Shown here piece after piece: positions 55,332-63,321 of a stretch of DNA of 64,000 nucleotides. The notes under the pieces were generated by a model that worked only from the letters and a program-made list of their open reading frames with translations, ran no database searches and had not been told where the DNA came from. Position 1 is the stretch's first letter. The number at the start of each line of letters is the position of its first letter. The stretch is from IMG/VR virus record IMGVR_UViG_3300031688_001478, positions 37,135-101,134 of that record; one strand, written 5' to 3'. The translations under genes and the position numbers were made by a program. This stretch comes from a virus.

Positions 55332-55348
55332 CTGACTACGCGAGTCAG
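55332..55348 (+). other. Hairpin in the fibre 2 leader
   Basis: CTGACT and AGTCAG enclose ACGCG, a 6-bp stem lying 35 nt before the start codon and outside the ribosome site (TAGGAATAA). It could protect the message end. Confidence 0.5.
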
Positions 55349-55383
55349 ACTATATAACATATAGACAACATAGGAATAATAAA

Positions 55384-58300
55384 ATGGCCACAGCAATTCA
55401 ATGGAGACGAGGCACCACTACCCAACACAGTAGCTTTACTGGTTTGGCAGGTGAGATCACAGTCGATACAGATTTAAACACCGTTATAGTCCACGACGGA
55501 AGTACAGCAGGCGGACACAGAATAGCAAAATATACAGAAGTAACATCAGCGGCGGCAGGCGACATTAGTTCGGTTGTAGCTGGAGCAGGTTTAACTGGTG
55601 GAGCAACTACTGGTGATGCAACAATTAATGTTATTGCTGGAGGCGGTATTACTGTTTCAGCTGATGCAGTATCACTTAATGCTTCTTCAGGAACATTTAC
55701 AACAGGTGTGCAAACATTCTTAGCAGGTGGAACACTTGCAGGACACATTATACCATCAGCAGACGTTACTTACGATTTAGGTACAAGCAGTAAGCAATGG
55801 CGTGATGTATATGTTGGTCCAGGATCACTTTACATTAACGGACAACAAGTACTTCAAGACAATTCAGGTACAATCCAAATTAGTGCTGATGCAAACCAAA
55901 ACGTTGGAATAGTAACATCAGGATCAGGTGACGTAGAACTTAACGCATCTGGAACAGGTGTAATTAATATCCAATCAGCAATTACAGTTGATGCAGGACA
56001 AACACTTACTGGTACTGGCGGCTTAACAATGGCTTCCAACATTAACTTAAACAGTAATTCAGTTAACAACTTACCAGCTCCTGGACATGCAGGTGACGCC
56101 ACTAACAAAACATACGTTGATGGTGCAACTTACTTAACAGGTGGAACTGGTATTACAAATAGTTCAGGAACCTTTGCAATTGATGCCACAGTAATTACAA
56201 CTACTGGCACTCAAACAATCTCAGGCAACAAGACGTTCTCAGGAACAACTACCGTAAGCGGTACTTTGAACTCCTCAGGCGCTCAATTAAATATTGCTGA
56301 TAACCTTATAACATTAAATTCAGATGCAACTGGCACTCCAAGTGAAGATGTTGGTCTTATTGTTGAAAGGGGCGATTCAACTAACGTTCAGTTCAAATGG
56401 ATTGAAGCGGCAGATGAGTGGTCATTCACAAATGACGGTTCAGCTTACCAAGGTCTTGTTGGACATGCAGACTTTAGTGCTGTTACTAGCGGAGACGGAA
56501 GTCTTTCATATAACAGTTCAACAGGTGCGTATACATATACTGGCCCAACTGCGGCAAACGTTAGAGCACATTTAAGTGCTGGAACAGGCATGTCATTTAG
56601 TGGTGGAGCATTCGCTACAACAATTACACAGTATACTGATGCACTAGCTAAAGCATCTATTACTGTTAATGATGCAGGCGGAGACGGAAGTTTAGCAATT
56701 AGCAACGGTGTAATTACTTATACTGGACCTAGTGCGGCTGAAGCCGAAGCACAAATTAATGCACATTTAAGTGGTGGAACAGGTATTACTTATACAGACG
56801 GTGCTATTAGTGTAGATGCTACAGTAGTATCAACAAGTGGTACTCAAACTGTTGCAGGTGCTAAGACATTCAGTGATAACATGATTATCAGTGGTAACTT
56901 AACAGTTAACGGTACACAGACTATTGTTAATACTGAAACATTAACTATTGATGATAACATGATTGTTCTTAACAATAATGAAGCTGGCACTCCAAGTGAA
57001 GATTCAGGTATTGAAATAGAACGTGGAACATCAACTAACGTTAAACTACAGTGGAAAGAAGCTAGTGACAGATGGGAAATGTTTGATGGTTCAAGCACTT
57101 ATCCACTTGCTAGAACTACAGCAGATTTAACAGAATCAGGTAACTTATACTACACAGATGCTAGAGCAAATGCTCGAGTGGCGGCGGCAACCGGTGCTAA
57201 CTTAGATTTAAGTAGCAAAGATACTGGTGACTTATCAGAATCAGGTAACTTATACTATACAGATGCTAGAGCAGATGCCAGAATAGCGGCGGCTGACACT
57301 GGTGATTTATCAGAAGGTAGCAACGAATACTTTACTACTGCTAGAGCAAGAGCAAGTATTAGTGAAGGATCAACTGAATTAGCATATAACAGTACAACTG
57401 GTGTGTTAACATTTACACAGGGTAGTACTTCAGGTGTATCAGAAGGTTCCAACCTTTACTACACAGATGCTAGAGCAGATGCAAGAATTGCCAACGCAAG
57501 TACAAGTAATTTAAGTGAAGGCACAAACCTTTACCACACAACTGAAAGAGTACAAGATATTGCAGGCGCAATGTTTACTGCAAATACAGAAAGTGGAATT
57601 ACAGTAACATATGATGATGCTGACGGTACAATTGACTTAACAACAAGTATTGCAGGATTTAGTACAAGTAATTTAAGCGAAGGTTCAAACCTTTACCACA
57701 CAACTGCAAGAGCTAGAGCAAGTATTAACGGTGGAACAGGTATTACTTATAATGCTTCTACTGGTGCTATTAGTTTAACAGACACTGGTTATGTAACAGG
57801 TGTTACAGCAGGAACTGGTTTAAGTGGAGGCGGTACTTCAGGTACTGTTACACTAAACGTTTCAGGCATTACAGTTGCAGAACTAGACGGCGGAGCAGTT
57901 CAGATAAGTTCAGAATCATTTGCTGATAATAATACTACGTTGATGACATCAGCGGCAATTCAAGATAAAATTGAAGCATATGGATATTCAACAACAACAG
58001 GTGACATTACAGGTGTTACAGCAGGTGCAGGTTTAACTGGTGGCGCAACAAGCGGATCAGCTGACTTGGCTGTTGGAGCAGGTACTGGTATTACTGTAAA
58101 TGCAAATGATATTGCAGTTACATTAACACCATTTAGTACAAGTGATTTATCAGAAGGCACGAACCTTTACTATACAAGTGCTAGAGCAGATGCTAGAGTT
58201 AGTGCAGTAGTAACCAATGCGTTTGTTGATGCATTGAATGTTGATGCTGATACACTAGATGACTTAACTAGTTCTCAGTTCTTAAGAAGCGATGCTAATG

Positions 58301-58785
58301 ATTCACACAGTGGAACAATTACTCCTTCTTCAAACAATGCATTAAACTTAGGATCAAGTGGACTTAAATATGCAAATGTTTACGCAACTACATTCCAAGG
58401 TAATGCAACTTCGGCGCAGTATGCGGATTTGGCTGAGAAATACGAAAGTGATGCAGAACTAGAAGCAGGCACAGTTGTTATGTTTGGTGGTGATAAAGAA
58501 GTTACAGCATGTGATAGTGAAAACTGTCATGCAGTAGCAGGTGTTATCAGTACTGATCCAGCTTATATGATGAACGCAGGAGCAGAAGGTCAATTTGTAG
58601 CATTAACAGGAAGAGTACCTACTAAGGTTACTGGTCCAGTTGCTAAAGGTGACTTAATGGTTTCCGCAGGTAACGGTATGGCTAAGGCTAATAACGATGC
58701 ACAGGCAGGAAGAATGATTGGTAAAGCAGTTGGTTCTTCAGAAGGCGGAGAAGCTGTTATAGAAGTACTTGTTAACTTGATGTAA
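55384..58785 (+). CDS. Large repeat tail fibre / adhesin 2 with Mtd-like N-terminus
   Basis: A 1,133-aa paralogue of the preceding fibre. The N-terminus IQWRRGTTTQHSSFTGLAGE and VHDGSTAGGHRIA match the N-terminal attachment domain of the Mtd type found on many phage fibres. The body repeats two related modules of about 200 residues (containing NITLNSDATGTPSEDVGL-type and NMIVLNNNEAGTPSEDSGIE stretches) and LSEGSNLYYTDARADARI units. The C-terminal 120 residues (AQYADLAEKYESDAELEAGT) align with fibre 1. The paired genes may form distal and proximal fibre parts or two receptor specificities. A bidirectional terminator follows. Confidence 0.88.
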   Translation: MATAIQWRRGTTTQHSSFTGLAGEITVDTDLNTVIVHDGSTAGGHRIAKYTEVTSAAAGDISSVVAGAGLTGGATTGDATINVIAGGGITVSADAVSLNASSGTFTTGVQTFLAGGTLAGHIIPSADVTYDLGTSSKQWRDVYVGPGSLYINGQQVLQDNSGTIQISADANQNVGIVTSGSGDVELNASGTGVINIQSAITVDAGQTLTGTGGLTMASNINLNSNSVNNLPAPGHAGDATNKTYVDGATYLTGGTGITNSSGTFAIDATVITTTGTQTISGNKTFSGTTTVSGTLNSSGAQLNIADNLITLNSDATGTPSEDVGLIVERGDSTNVQFKWIEAADEWSFTNDGSAYQGLVGHADFSAVTSGDGSLSYNSSTGAYTYTGPTAANVRAHLSAGTGMSFSGGAFATTITQYTDALAKASITVNDAGGDGSLAISNGVITYTGPSAAEAEAQINAHLSGGTGITYTDGAISVDATVVSTSGTQTVAGAKTFSDNMIISGNLTVNGTQTIVNTETLTIDDNMIVLNNNEAGTPSEDSGIEIERGTSTNVKLQWKEASDRWEMFDGSSTYPLARTTADLTESGNLYYTDARANARVAAATGANLDLSSKDTGDLSESGNLYYTDARADARIAAADTGDLSEGSNEYFTTARARASISEGSTELAYNSTTGVLTFTQGSTSGVSEGSNLYYTDARADARIANASTSNLSEGTNLYHTTERVQDIAGAMFTANTESGITVTYDDADGTIDLTTSIAGFSTSNLSEGSNLYHTTARARASINGGTGITYNASTGAISLTDTGYVTGVTAGTGLSGGGTSGTVTLNVSGITVAELDGGAVQISSESFADNNTTLMTSAAIQDKIEAYGYSTTTGDITGVTAGAGLTGGATSGSADLAVGAGTGITVNANDIAVTLTPFSTSDLSEGTNLYYTSARADARVSAVVTNAFVDALNVDADTLDDLTSSQFLRSDANDSHSGTITPSSNNALNLGSSGLKYANVYATTFQGNATSAQYADLAEKYESDAELEAGTVVMFGGDKEVTACDSENCHAVAGVISTDPAYMMNAGAEGQFVALTGRVPTKVTGPVAKGDLMVSAGNGMAKANNDAQAGRMIGKAVGSSEGGEAVIEVLVNLM

Positions 58786-58800
58786 GAGTTTACAAACAAT

Positions 58801-58831
58801 AAAAAAGGGAGTTTTTTAACTCCCTTTTTTT
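58801..58831. terminator. Bidirectional intrinsic terminator
   Basis: GGGAGTT and AACTCCC with a TTTT loop, extended by an A-run before and T-run after, so both strands read hairpin plus U-tract. It serves fibre 2 rightward and the 44-aa gene leftward. Confidence 0.95.
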
Positions 58832-58835
58832 GTGA

Positions 58836-58970
58836 TTAAAGCTTCTGACTTTGATTCATGACATGCCAGATATTTCCTGACTTCATGTATTTGTCAAATT
58901 CTTTAGAAAGATTGGTAACCGATGTTCCGAACTTGGATAACATGGCTACTATTCCTGTTGGATTCGCCAT
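58836..58970 (-). CDS. 44-aa minus-strand protein
   Basis: A small ORF with strong support: AGGAG 8 nt before the ATG, a TATAAATA late box 112 nt upstream, and the bidirectional terminator directly after the stop. The product (MANPTGIVAMLSKFGTSVTN, then LSKEFDKYMKSGNIWHVMNQ) is probably one or two amphipathic helices, with no signal peptide. I do not recognise it. It could be a minor virion or regulatory peptide convergent with the fibre gene. Confidence 0.75.
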   Translation of the reverse strand: MANPTGIVAMLSKFGTSVTNLSKEFDKYMKSGNIWHVMNQSQKL

Positions 58971-59082
58971 ACTTTTCTCCTAAAATGTGATAACAAACTT
59001 TAACTTACTTGTCGTAACTTCATCCTATAGTAGGAACTGTTACAATCAATCTACAAGTATGTTACAATTGTGTTACAGAATG

Positions 59083-59090
59083 TATTTATA
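59083..59090 (-). promoter_or_regulatory. Late promoter box (TATAAATA) for 44-aa gene
   Basis: Perfect T4 late consensus on the minus strand. It is back to back with the curli operon box 70 nt away. Confidence 0.6.
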
Positions 59091-59160
59091 CAAACGAGTA
59101 TTTTTACCAGGAAATATGTGATATTGCATAACAGTTGTTACATAGAAACTAAACCCAAAC

Positions 59161-59168
59161 GATAAATA
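59161..59168 (+). promoter_or_regulatory. Late promoter box (GATAAATA) for curli-like operon
   Basis: GATAAATA 62 nt before the first gene of the operon. All genes to the window edge overlap or nearly abut, so this may be the only promoter. Confidence 0.75.
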
Positions 59169-59230
59169 GTAACGAGTAGACAGTAACACACACACTTAAA
59201 GTAGCAACCCTTAAAAGGTGTGTATATAAT

Positions 59231-59527
59231 ATGGAAGAAATATTTGGATTGATCGCTGAAGTAGGAGCCCCCATCGCCGGAAGTCTAGTAATGGGATTCT
59301 TTATCTTTATGGTAATAAAACAAATTCTCGAGGGTGTTGTAGACCAGGTCAAAACTTTGACTATGTTTTGCACATCACTAGAAGCGAGAGCAAGTACTAT
59401 GAGTAACGAAATGTTAAAAATAGACTTGCTAGTTAGCAGTGCCTTAGACCTCAGACCTGACATAGATCGAGTTTCGAGAGCAGATAATTTTGTCGAAGAT
59501 GGCAAAGTGGATGCTAGGAGAGACTAA
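59231..59527 (+). CDS. Small membrane protein A of curli-like operon
   Basis: A 98-aa protein with one N-terminal membrane span (GAPIAGSLVMGFFIFMVIKQ) and a helical, charged remainder that should face one compartment (LEARASTMSNEMLKIDLLVS). Layout and size resemble gene B next to it and small holin-like or channel-anchor proteins. First in the operon, with AAAGGTG before the ATG. Its stop shares one base with the next ATG. It could be an inner-membrane partner of the export system or a lysis protein; the sequence does not decide. Confidence 0.75.
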   Translation: MEEIFGLIAEVGAPIAGSLVMGFFIFMVIKQILEGVVDQVKTLTMFCTSLEARASTMSNEMLKIDLLVSSALDLRPDIDRVSRADNFVEDGKVDARRD

Positions 59528-59826
59528 TGGATATTGCACAGGCGATTAATGACTTTGGATTTCCAATCGTGTTATGCGTTGGACTCGGTTACTTTATATA
59601 TTATATATGGTGGTTTATTGGAGAAAAGATAGATCCCGCTCTTGGCGACATGCATATAGCACTAATCAGAGTAATAGATAAAATGCGTAGATTAGACCAA
59701 GATTTAATTAGGCTACAACAGAAAGTTGATGTTGTGTTAGAATACAGAGCTAGACAACAAGTGCTAGACAATGCAGAACAAGAAACTGCATTAAAAACAT
59801 TAAAACAAAAGCAAACAGGAAAGTAA
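59527..59826 (+). CDS. Small membrane protein B of curli-like operon
   Basis: A 99-aa protein with an N-terminal span (FPIVLCVGLGYFIYYIWWFI) and a long helix likely to form a coiled coil (IRVIDKMRRLDQDLIRLQQK). It is similar in plan to protein A and to small YvrJ/holin-like phage proteins (the short DFGFPIV start). It lies 1 nt before CsgF. A and B could form a hetero-oligomer in the inner membrane. Function unknown. Confidence 0.75.
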   Translation: MDIAQAINDFGFPIVLCVGLGYFIYYIWWFIGEKIDPALGDMHIALIRVIDKMRRLDQDLIRLQQKVDVVLEYRARQQVLDNAEQETALKTLKQKQTGK

Positions 59827-59827
59827 A

Positions 59828-60343
59828 ATGAAAATTACAGGTACACACTTAGGTATGTTGGTTATGGTCGGATATTTTATAATGTCTTTGGCTAATAGTG
59901 ACCTTTATGCCGATGAACTAAAGTTTAAGTTCAAGTCTCCGTCATTTTCTGGTAACGGGACAGGAGCACATTATTTAACAATTGAGAACCAGGAGAAGTC
60001 ACGAAAAGATAAGATTAAAGAAGACATAGAATCTGCGTTAAAACGAGCAGAACGTGACAATGATAATTCGACAATTAATAAATTTATTAGAAATTTGGAG
60101 AGTAGAATTTATTCACAAATTTCTAAAGGATTAGTCGACAGCATGTTTTGTGATCCAGCAGTAGTTATTGCATGTACAAATTCAGATTCAGGTAGTTTTG
60201 AAATTGAAGGAAATACTGTTACATACATTAAAACAGTTAATGAAGATGGGCTATCTATTATTAGAATGACTATTGTTGACCCTGACGGAACAATAACAAC
60301 TATTGAGATTCCAATTGGAATCGGCAACATTGGCGGCGGTTAA
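59828..60343 (+). CDS. csgF: CsgF-like curli assembly factor
   Basis: A 171-aa protein with a signal peptide (cut near residue 28, LYA). The mature start LKFKFKSPSFSGNGTGAHYL parallels the N-terminus of E. coli CsgF, the peptide that plugs into the CsgG pore. The C-terminal half (RIYSQISKGLVDSMF, then DGLSIIRMTIVDPDGTITTI) also follows the CsgF pattern. A charged insertion (residues about 55-80) and one Cys pair are additions. CsgF couples the outer-membrane channel to fibre nucleation. It overlaps CsgG by 1 nt. Confidence 0.88.
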   Translation: MKITGTHLGMLVMVGYFIMSLANSDLYADELKFKFKSPSFSGNGTGAHYLTIENQEKSRKDKIKEDIESALKRAERDNDNSTINKFIRNLESRIYSQISKGLVDSMFCDPAVVIACTNSDSGSFEIEGNTVTYIKTVNEDGLSIIRMTIVDPDGTITTIEIPIGIGNIGGG

Positions 60344-61353
60344 TGAAACTGTCTAATTACATACTGTTCTTTGTCGGCGCAATGTACTTAACTGGGTGTG
60401 CTAGTATATCTATACCCGGTGATACAGCATGTAATACGGACTTTCTCGAATGCGTAGAAGAGCCGAAGCAAGTAGAATTACCCACATATCGAAAATTACG
60501 ATATTTACCACCTAGCGAAACAATGCCAGTGGTAGCTGTTTATCAGTTTACTGACCAAACAGGACAAAGAAAAAGTCAAGATGGTGTCGCTAGTTTTAGT
60601 ACAGCGGTCACACAGGATCCGAAGAGCATATTGATTGACGCCTTGAAGGCGGCAGGTGCTCACGAAAACCCAAAAGGAACATGGTTCCGGGTAGTTGAAC
60701 GGGGTCTTGGCTTAGATAACTTAGTGAGGGAAAGGCAGATAGTTCGTAGTACACGCGAACAATATCAGACTGAAGAAAAACCTCAACAAGCAGTACAGCC
60801 ATTGTTATTTGCTGGTATGATACTCGAAGGAGGTGTTGTAGGTTATGACACTAATGTAGAGACTGGCGGTAATGGTGCAAGGTACTTAGGTATTGGTACT
60901 ACAAACCAATATAGAAGAGATAGTGTTACTATATCACTTAGAGCAGTAAGTACGCTCACCGGTGAAGTAATACTGAATGTACAGACATACAAAACTATCC
61001 TTAGTACAGGAATGGCAGGAGACGTATTCAAATTTTTAGACATGGATACACGATTGCTTGAATTGGAAAGTGGCATGACACAGAACGAGAGCGTAACTTA
61101 TGCAGTCCGGTCGGCGATTGAAGCCGCAGTATTGGCATTGATACAACAAGGTGATGAAAGAGGATATTGGAAAATTGTGTATCCGGAGAATTGGCAAGAA
61201 GAAGTAGATCAGCAAGAACGAGCTTACTGGATGAAAGTCAATAATCAAGAAATTTTGGATACAGATGTAGACGAGAAGCCTACGTCATCACAGAATACTT
61301 TTTGGAAAAAAATATTACTAAAAAGTGAACCCATTAATGGAGAAGAAAAATGA
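60343..61353 (+). CDS. csgG: CsgG-like curli secretion channel lipoprotein
   Basis: A 336-aa protein with lipobox MYLTGC (Cys19). It follows E. coli CsgG closely through the fold: VVAVYQFTDQTGQ, FSTAVTQDPKSILIDALKAA, VVERGLGLDNLVRERQIVRS, VGYDTNVETGGNGARYLGIG, LRAVSTLTGEVILNVQTYKT and SAIEAAVLALIQQG. CsgG forms a nonameric outer-membrane channel for curlin export. The constriction loop keeps the Phe (Phe85) but lacks the Tyr and Asn of E. coli and is one residue longer. A C-terminal extension of about 55 residues goes beyond the family core. ATGA overlap with the curlin-like gene. Confidence 0.95.
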   Translation: MKLSNYILFFVGAMYLTGCASISIPGDTACNTDFLECVEEPKQVELPTYRKLRYLPPSETMPVVAVYQFTDQTGQRKSQDGVASFSTAVTQDPKSILIDALKAAGAHENPKGTWFRVVERGLGLDNLVRERQIVRSTREQYQTEEKPQQAVQPLLFAGMILEGGVVGYDTNVETGGNGARYLGIGTTNQYRRDSVTISLRAVSTLTGEVILNVQTYKTILSTGMAGDVFKFLDMDTRLLELESGMTQNESVTYAVRSAIEAAVLALIQQGDERGYWKIVYPENWQEEVDQQERAYWMKVNNQEILDTDVDEKPTSSQNTFWKKILLKSEPINGEEK

Positions 61354-62180
61354 AGACAAACGTAATAAAGAAATTTACACTACAAGTCTTCGCTATAGTA
61401 AGTGTAATAATAGGAAGTCAGGCTCTAGGTGCAACGGATAACGAAGTACTACTAGACCAAGAAGGTGACAACTTAATATTAACAATATTACAAGCTGGTA
61501 ACAGTAACAGAGTTTCTGGAGTGGCCTCAGGGTCAGGAGATTTAGTTGTAACTGGTAACAGTTTGATAATTGATATCATACAAGACGGTAACACAAATAA
61601 GTTTTTTGGAGACTTAATATTTGATGGATCCGGAAGTTCAGTAATGGACTTTTATCAATTAGGTGATAGTAACGTCTGGGATTTACAGATCGGTGCTAAC
61701 TCTAATAGTGCAGATAATACAGACATGCTAGTAGACATTCAGGGCGACGGCAACACATTTGATGTTGGCATAGCTCACAGTGCCGCGGCGGAAAGCACTA
61801 ACTTTGATTTAGATATACTTGGTTCTAGGAACAATTTTACTGCAAGTTTCAACAATACTACAGCTTGGGCATCAGCATCAGGCAATAACGCTGTTGGCGG
61901 AATTAAAAGTACTGGAACTGGCACATCTGCTTTAGCAGGTATTACAATTGATACTAGTAACGTTGTATGGAATATGGAAATTATAGGAGACGACAACAAA
62001 TTTGCTACTAAACAAAGTGGTAACGGTGGTCATTCCTTAACAGTAGTCTTAGACGGCAGTGATGGTGATTTTCAATTCATACAGGACATGACAGCAACAT
62101 GTAGTCCAACGTGTGAAGGTATAATTAACATAAATCTAAATAGCGAAAATGCATCAGTTCTTATTAAACAGACTGATTAA
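61350..62180 (+). CDS. Curlin-like repeat protein 1
   Basis: A 276-aa protein with a signal peptide (to about residue 28, ALG-ATDN). It carries curlin-type units with the Gln-x-Gly-x-x-Asn core: ILQAGNSNR, IIQDGNTNK, FYQLGDSNVW, then weaker VDIQGDGNT and WNMEIIGDDN units. Amyloid-forming CsgA/CsgB use the same Q-x-G-x-N ladder. It is longer and less regular than E. coli CsgA (151 aa). The end has a Cys pair (CSPTC). Placed after csgG, it is the likely export substrate and fibre subunit. The FecR gene begins 32 nt before its stop. Confidence 0.8.
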   Translation: MKTNVIKKFTLQVFAIVSVIIGSQALGATDNEVLLDQEGDNLILTILQAGNSNRVSGVASGSGDLVVTGNSLIIDIIQDGNTNKFFGDLIFDGSGSSVMDFYQLGDSNVWDLQIGANSNSADNTDMLVDIQGDGNTFDVGIAHSAAAESTNFDLDILGSRNNFTASFNNTTAWASASGNNAVGGIKSTGTGTSALAGITIDTSNVVWNMEIIGDDNKFATKQSGNGGHSLTVVLDGSDGDFQFIQDMTATCSPTCEGIININLNSENASVLIKQTD

Positions 62181-63321
62181 CATAACAGCAGTATTAGTAC
62201 TGTTGCTTACACCAAATCTGAGTGCCGCTGAGAGCATCGGCGGCATTATTGAACAAAGTGGAGCAACTGGAAGTATTGTAAGGTTGTCAGGCGAAGAACT
62301 GGCGGCTAATATTTTAGCCAATATTGTAAGTTATGATGAAGTAGAAACAACAAATGGGAGACTAAAAATTGAGTTTCTCGACAAAACCCAGGTTAGTCTA
62401 ACAGAACACACTTACATGGAAATAGACGAATATGTATTCGACCCAGATCCAAGTAAAAGCAAGATGGCATTAAATTTTGTACAAGGAACAGCTAGGTTTG
62501 CCACGGGCAGTTTAGGTCTCGTAGCAAAAGAAAATATAACAATCCTGACCCCTACCGCAAGTATAGGGATTAGAGGAACCGATTTTACTACCACAGTCGA
62601 TGAACTGGGTAGGAGTCTAGTGATATTATTACCGGACGAAGACTGTACTAATACAGTAGCATTAGAAGAAGGGTGTGCTCCAAGTGGTAGCATAACGGTA
62701 ACAAATCAAGGCGGCACAGTAATATTAGATGAAGCCTACCAGGCAGTAATGGTAAGCACATTTGAAACAAGCCCTACACAGCCTGTTGTGTTGGTTGATT
62801 TAGATTTAAATATGATAGATAATATGTTTATTGTAGCAGAACCAAAACAGATTACAGAAGCAAAAGAAGAACAAGTACAAGAATTAAAAGGCGACAACGG
62901 ATTATTAGACTTTGATGGCTTAGATGCAAATGCAATTGAGCAAGATGTTTTAGCAGATACAACAGAAGATTTAGACTACACGGAATTGGATATAGATTTA
63001 TTAAATGTAGACTTCCTAGTAGACTTATTAGACATTGTAGAAAAAACTACTAGTGGATTAGATGAAAAAGGCGGAGACTCAGGCAGTGGCGATAATAAAT
63101 TAATAGGTGCTGTATACGGAACCAATCCTGGAAATCAATTTAATATTATTCCAGACTTAGATGGCAAAGTATTTTTTCTCAGGCAAGTAAGCAATAAAAT
63201 TAGTATTAAATTACGAAAAGGTTCTGTCGCACAGCTAGATATAAAAGACGGAGATTTAGGAGACACTATTATATGTTTAAGTAGTTGTGAAAACATATTA
63301 ATAAGTATAACACAAGAATGA
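62149..63321 (+). CDS. FecR-domain exported protein
   Basis: A 390-aa protein with a signal peptide (cut near NLSAAES). Residues about 65-150 are a FecR-type domain: TTNGRLKIEFLDKTQVSLTE, MALNFVQGTARFATGSLG and ITILTPTASIGIRGTDFTTT. Unlike true FecR it has no anti-sigma helix or membrane span after the signal, so it resembles secreted FecR-like proteins associated with surface structures. The middle is acidic and the C-terminus beta-rich with two Cys. It overlaps the curlin-like genes on both sides (32 nt and ATGA), so it is co-made with them and may organise or anchor the fibres. Confidence 0.82.
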   Translation: MHQFLLNRLINITAVLVLLLTPNLSAAESIGGIIEQSGATGSIVRLSGEELAANILANIVSYDEVETTNGRLKIEFLDKTQVSLTEHTYMEIDEYVFDPDPSKSKMALNFVQGTARFATGSLGLVAKENITILTPTASIGIRGTDFTTTVDELGRSLVILLPDEDCTNTVALEEGCAPSGSITVTNQGGTVILDEAYQAVMVSTFETSPTQPVVLVDLDLNMIDNMFIVAEPKQITEAKEEQVQELKGDNGLLDFDGLDANAIEQDVLADTTEDLDYTELDIDLLNVDFLVDLLDIVEKTTSGLDEKGGDSGSGDNKLIGAVYGTNPGNQFNIIPDLDGKVFFLRQVSNKISIKLRKGSVAQLDIKDGDLGDTIICLSSCENILISITQE

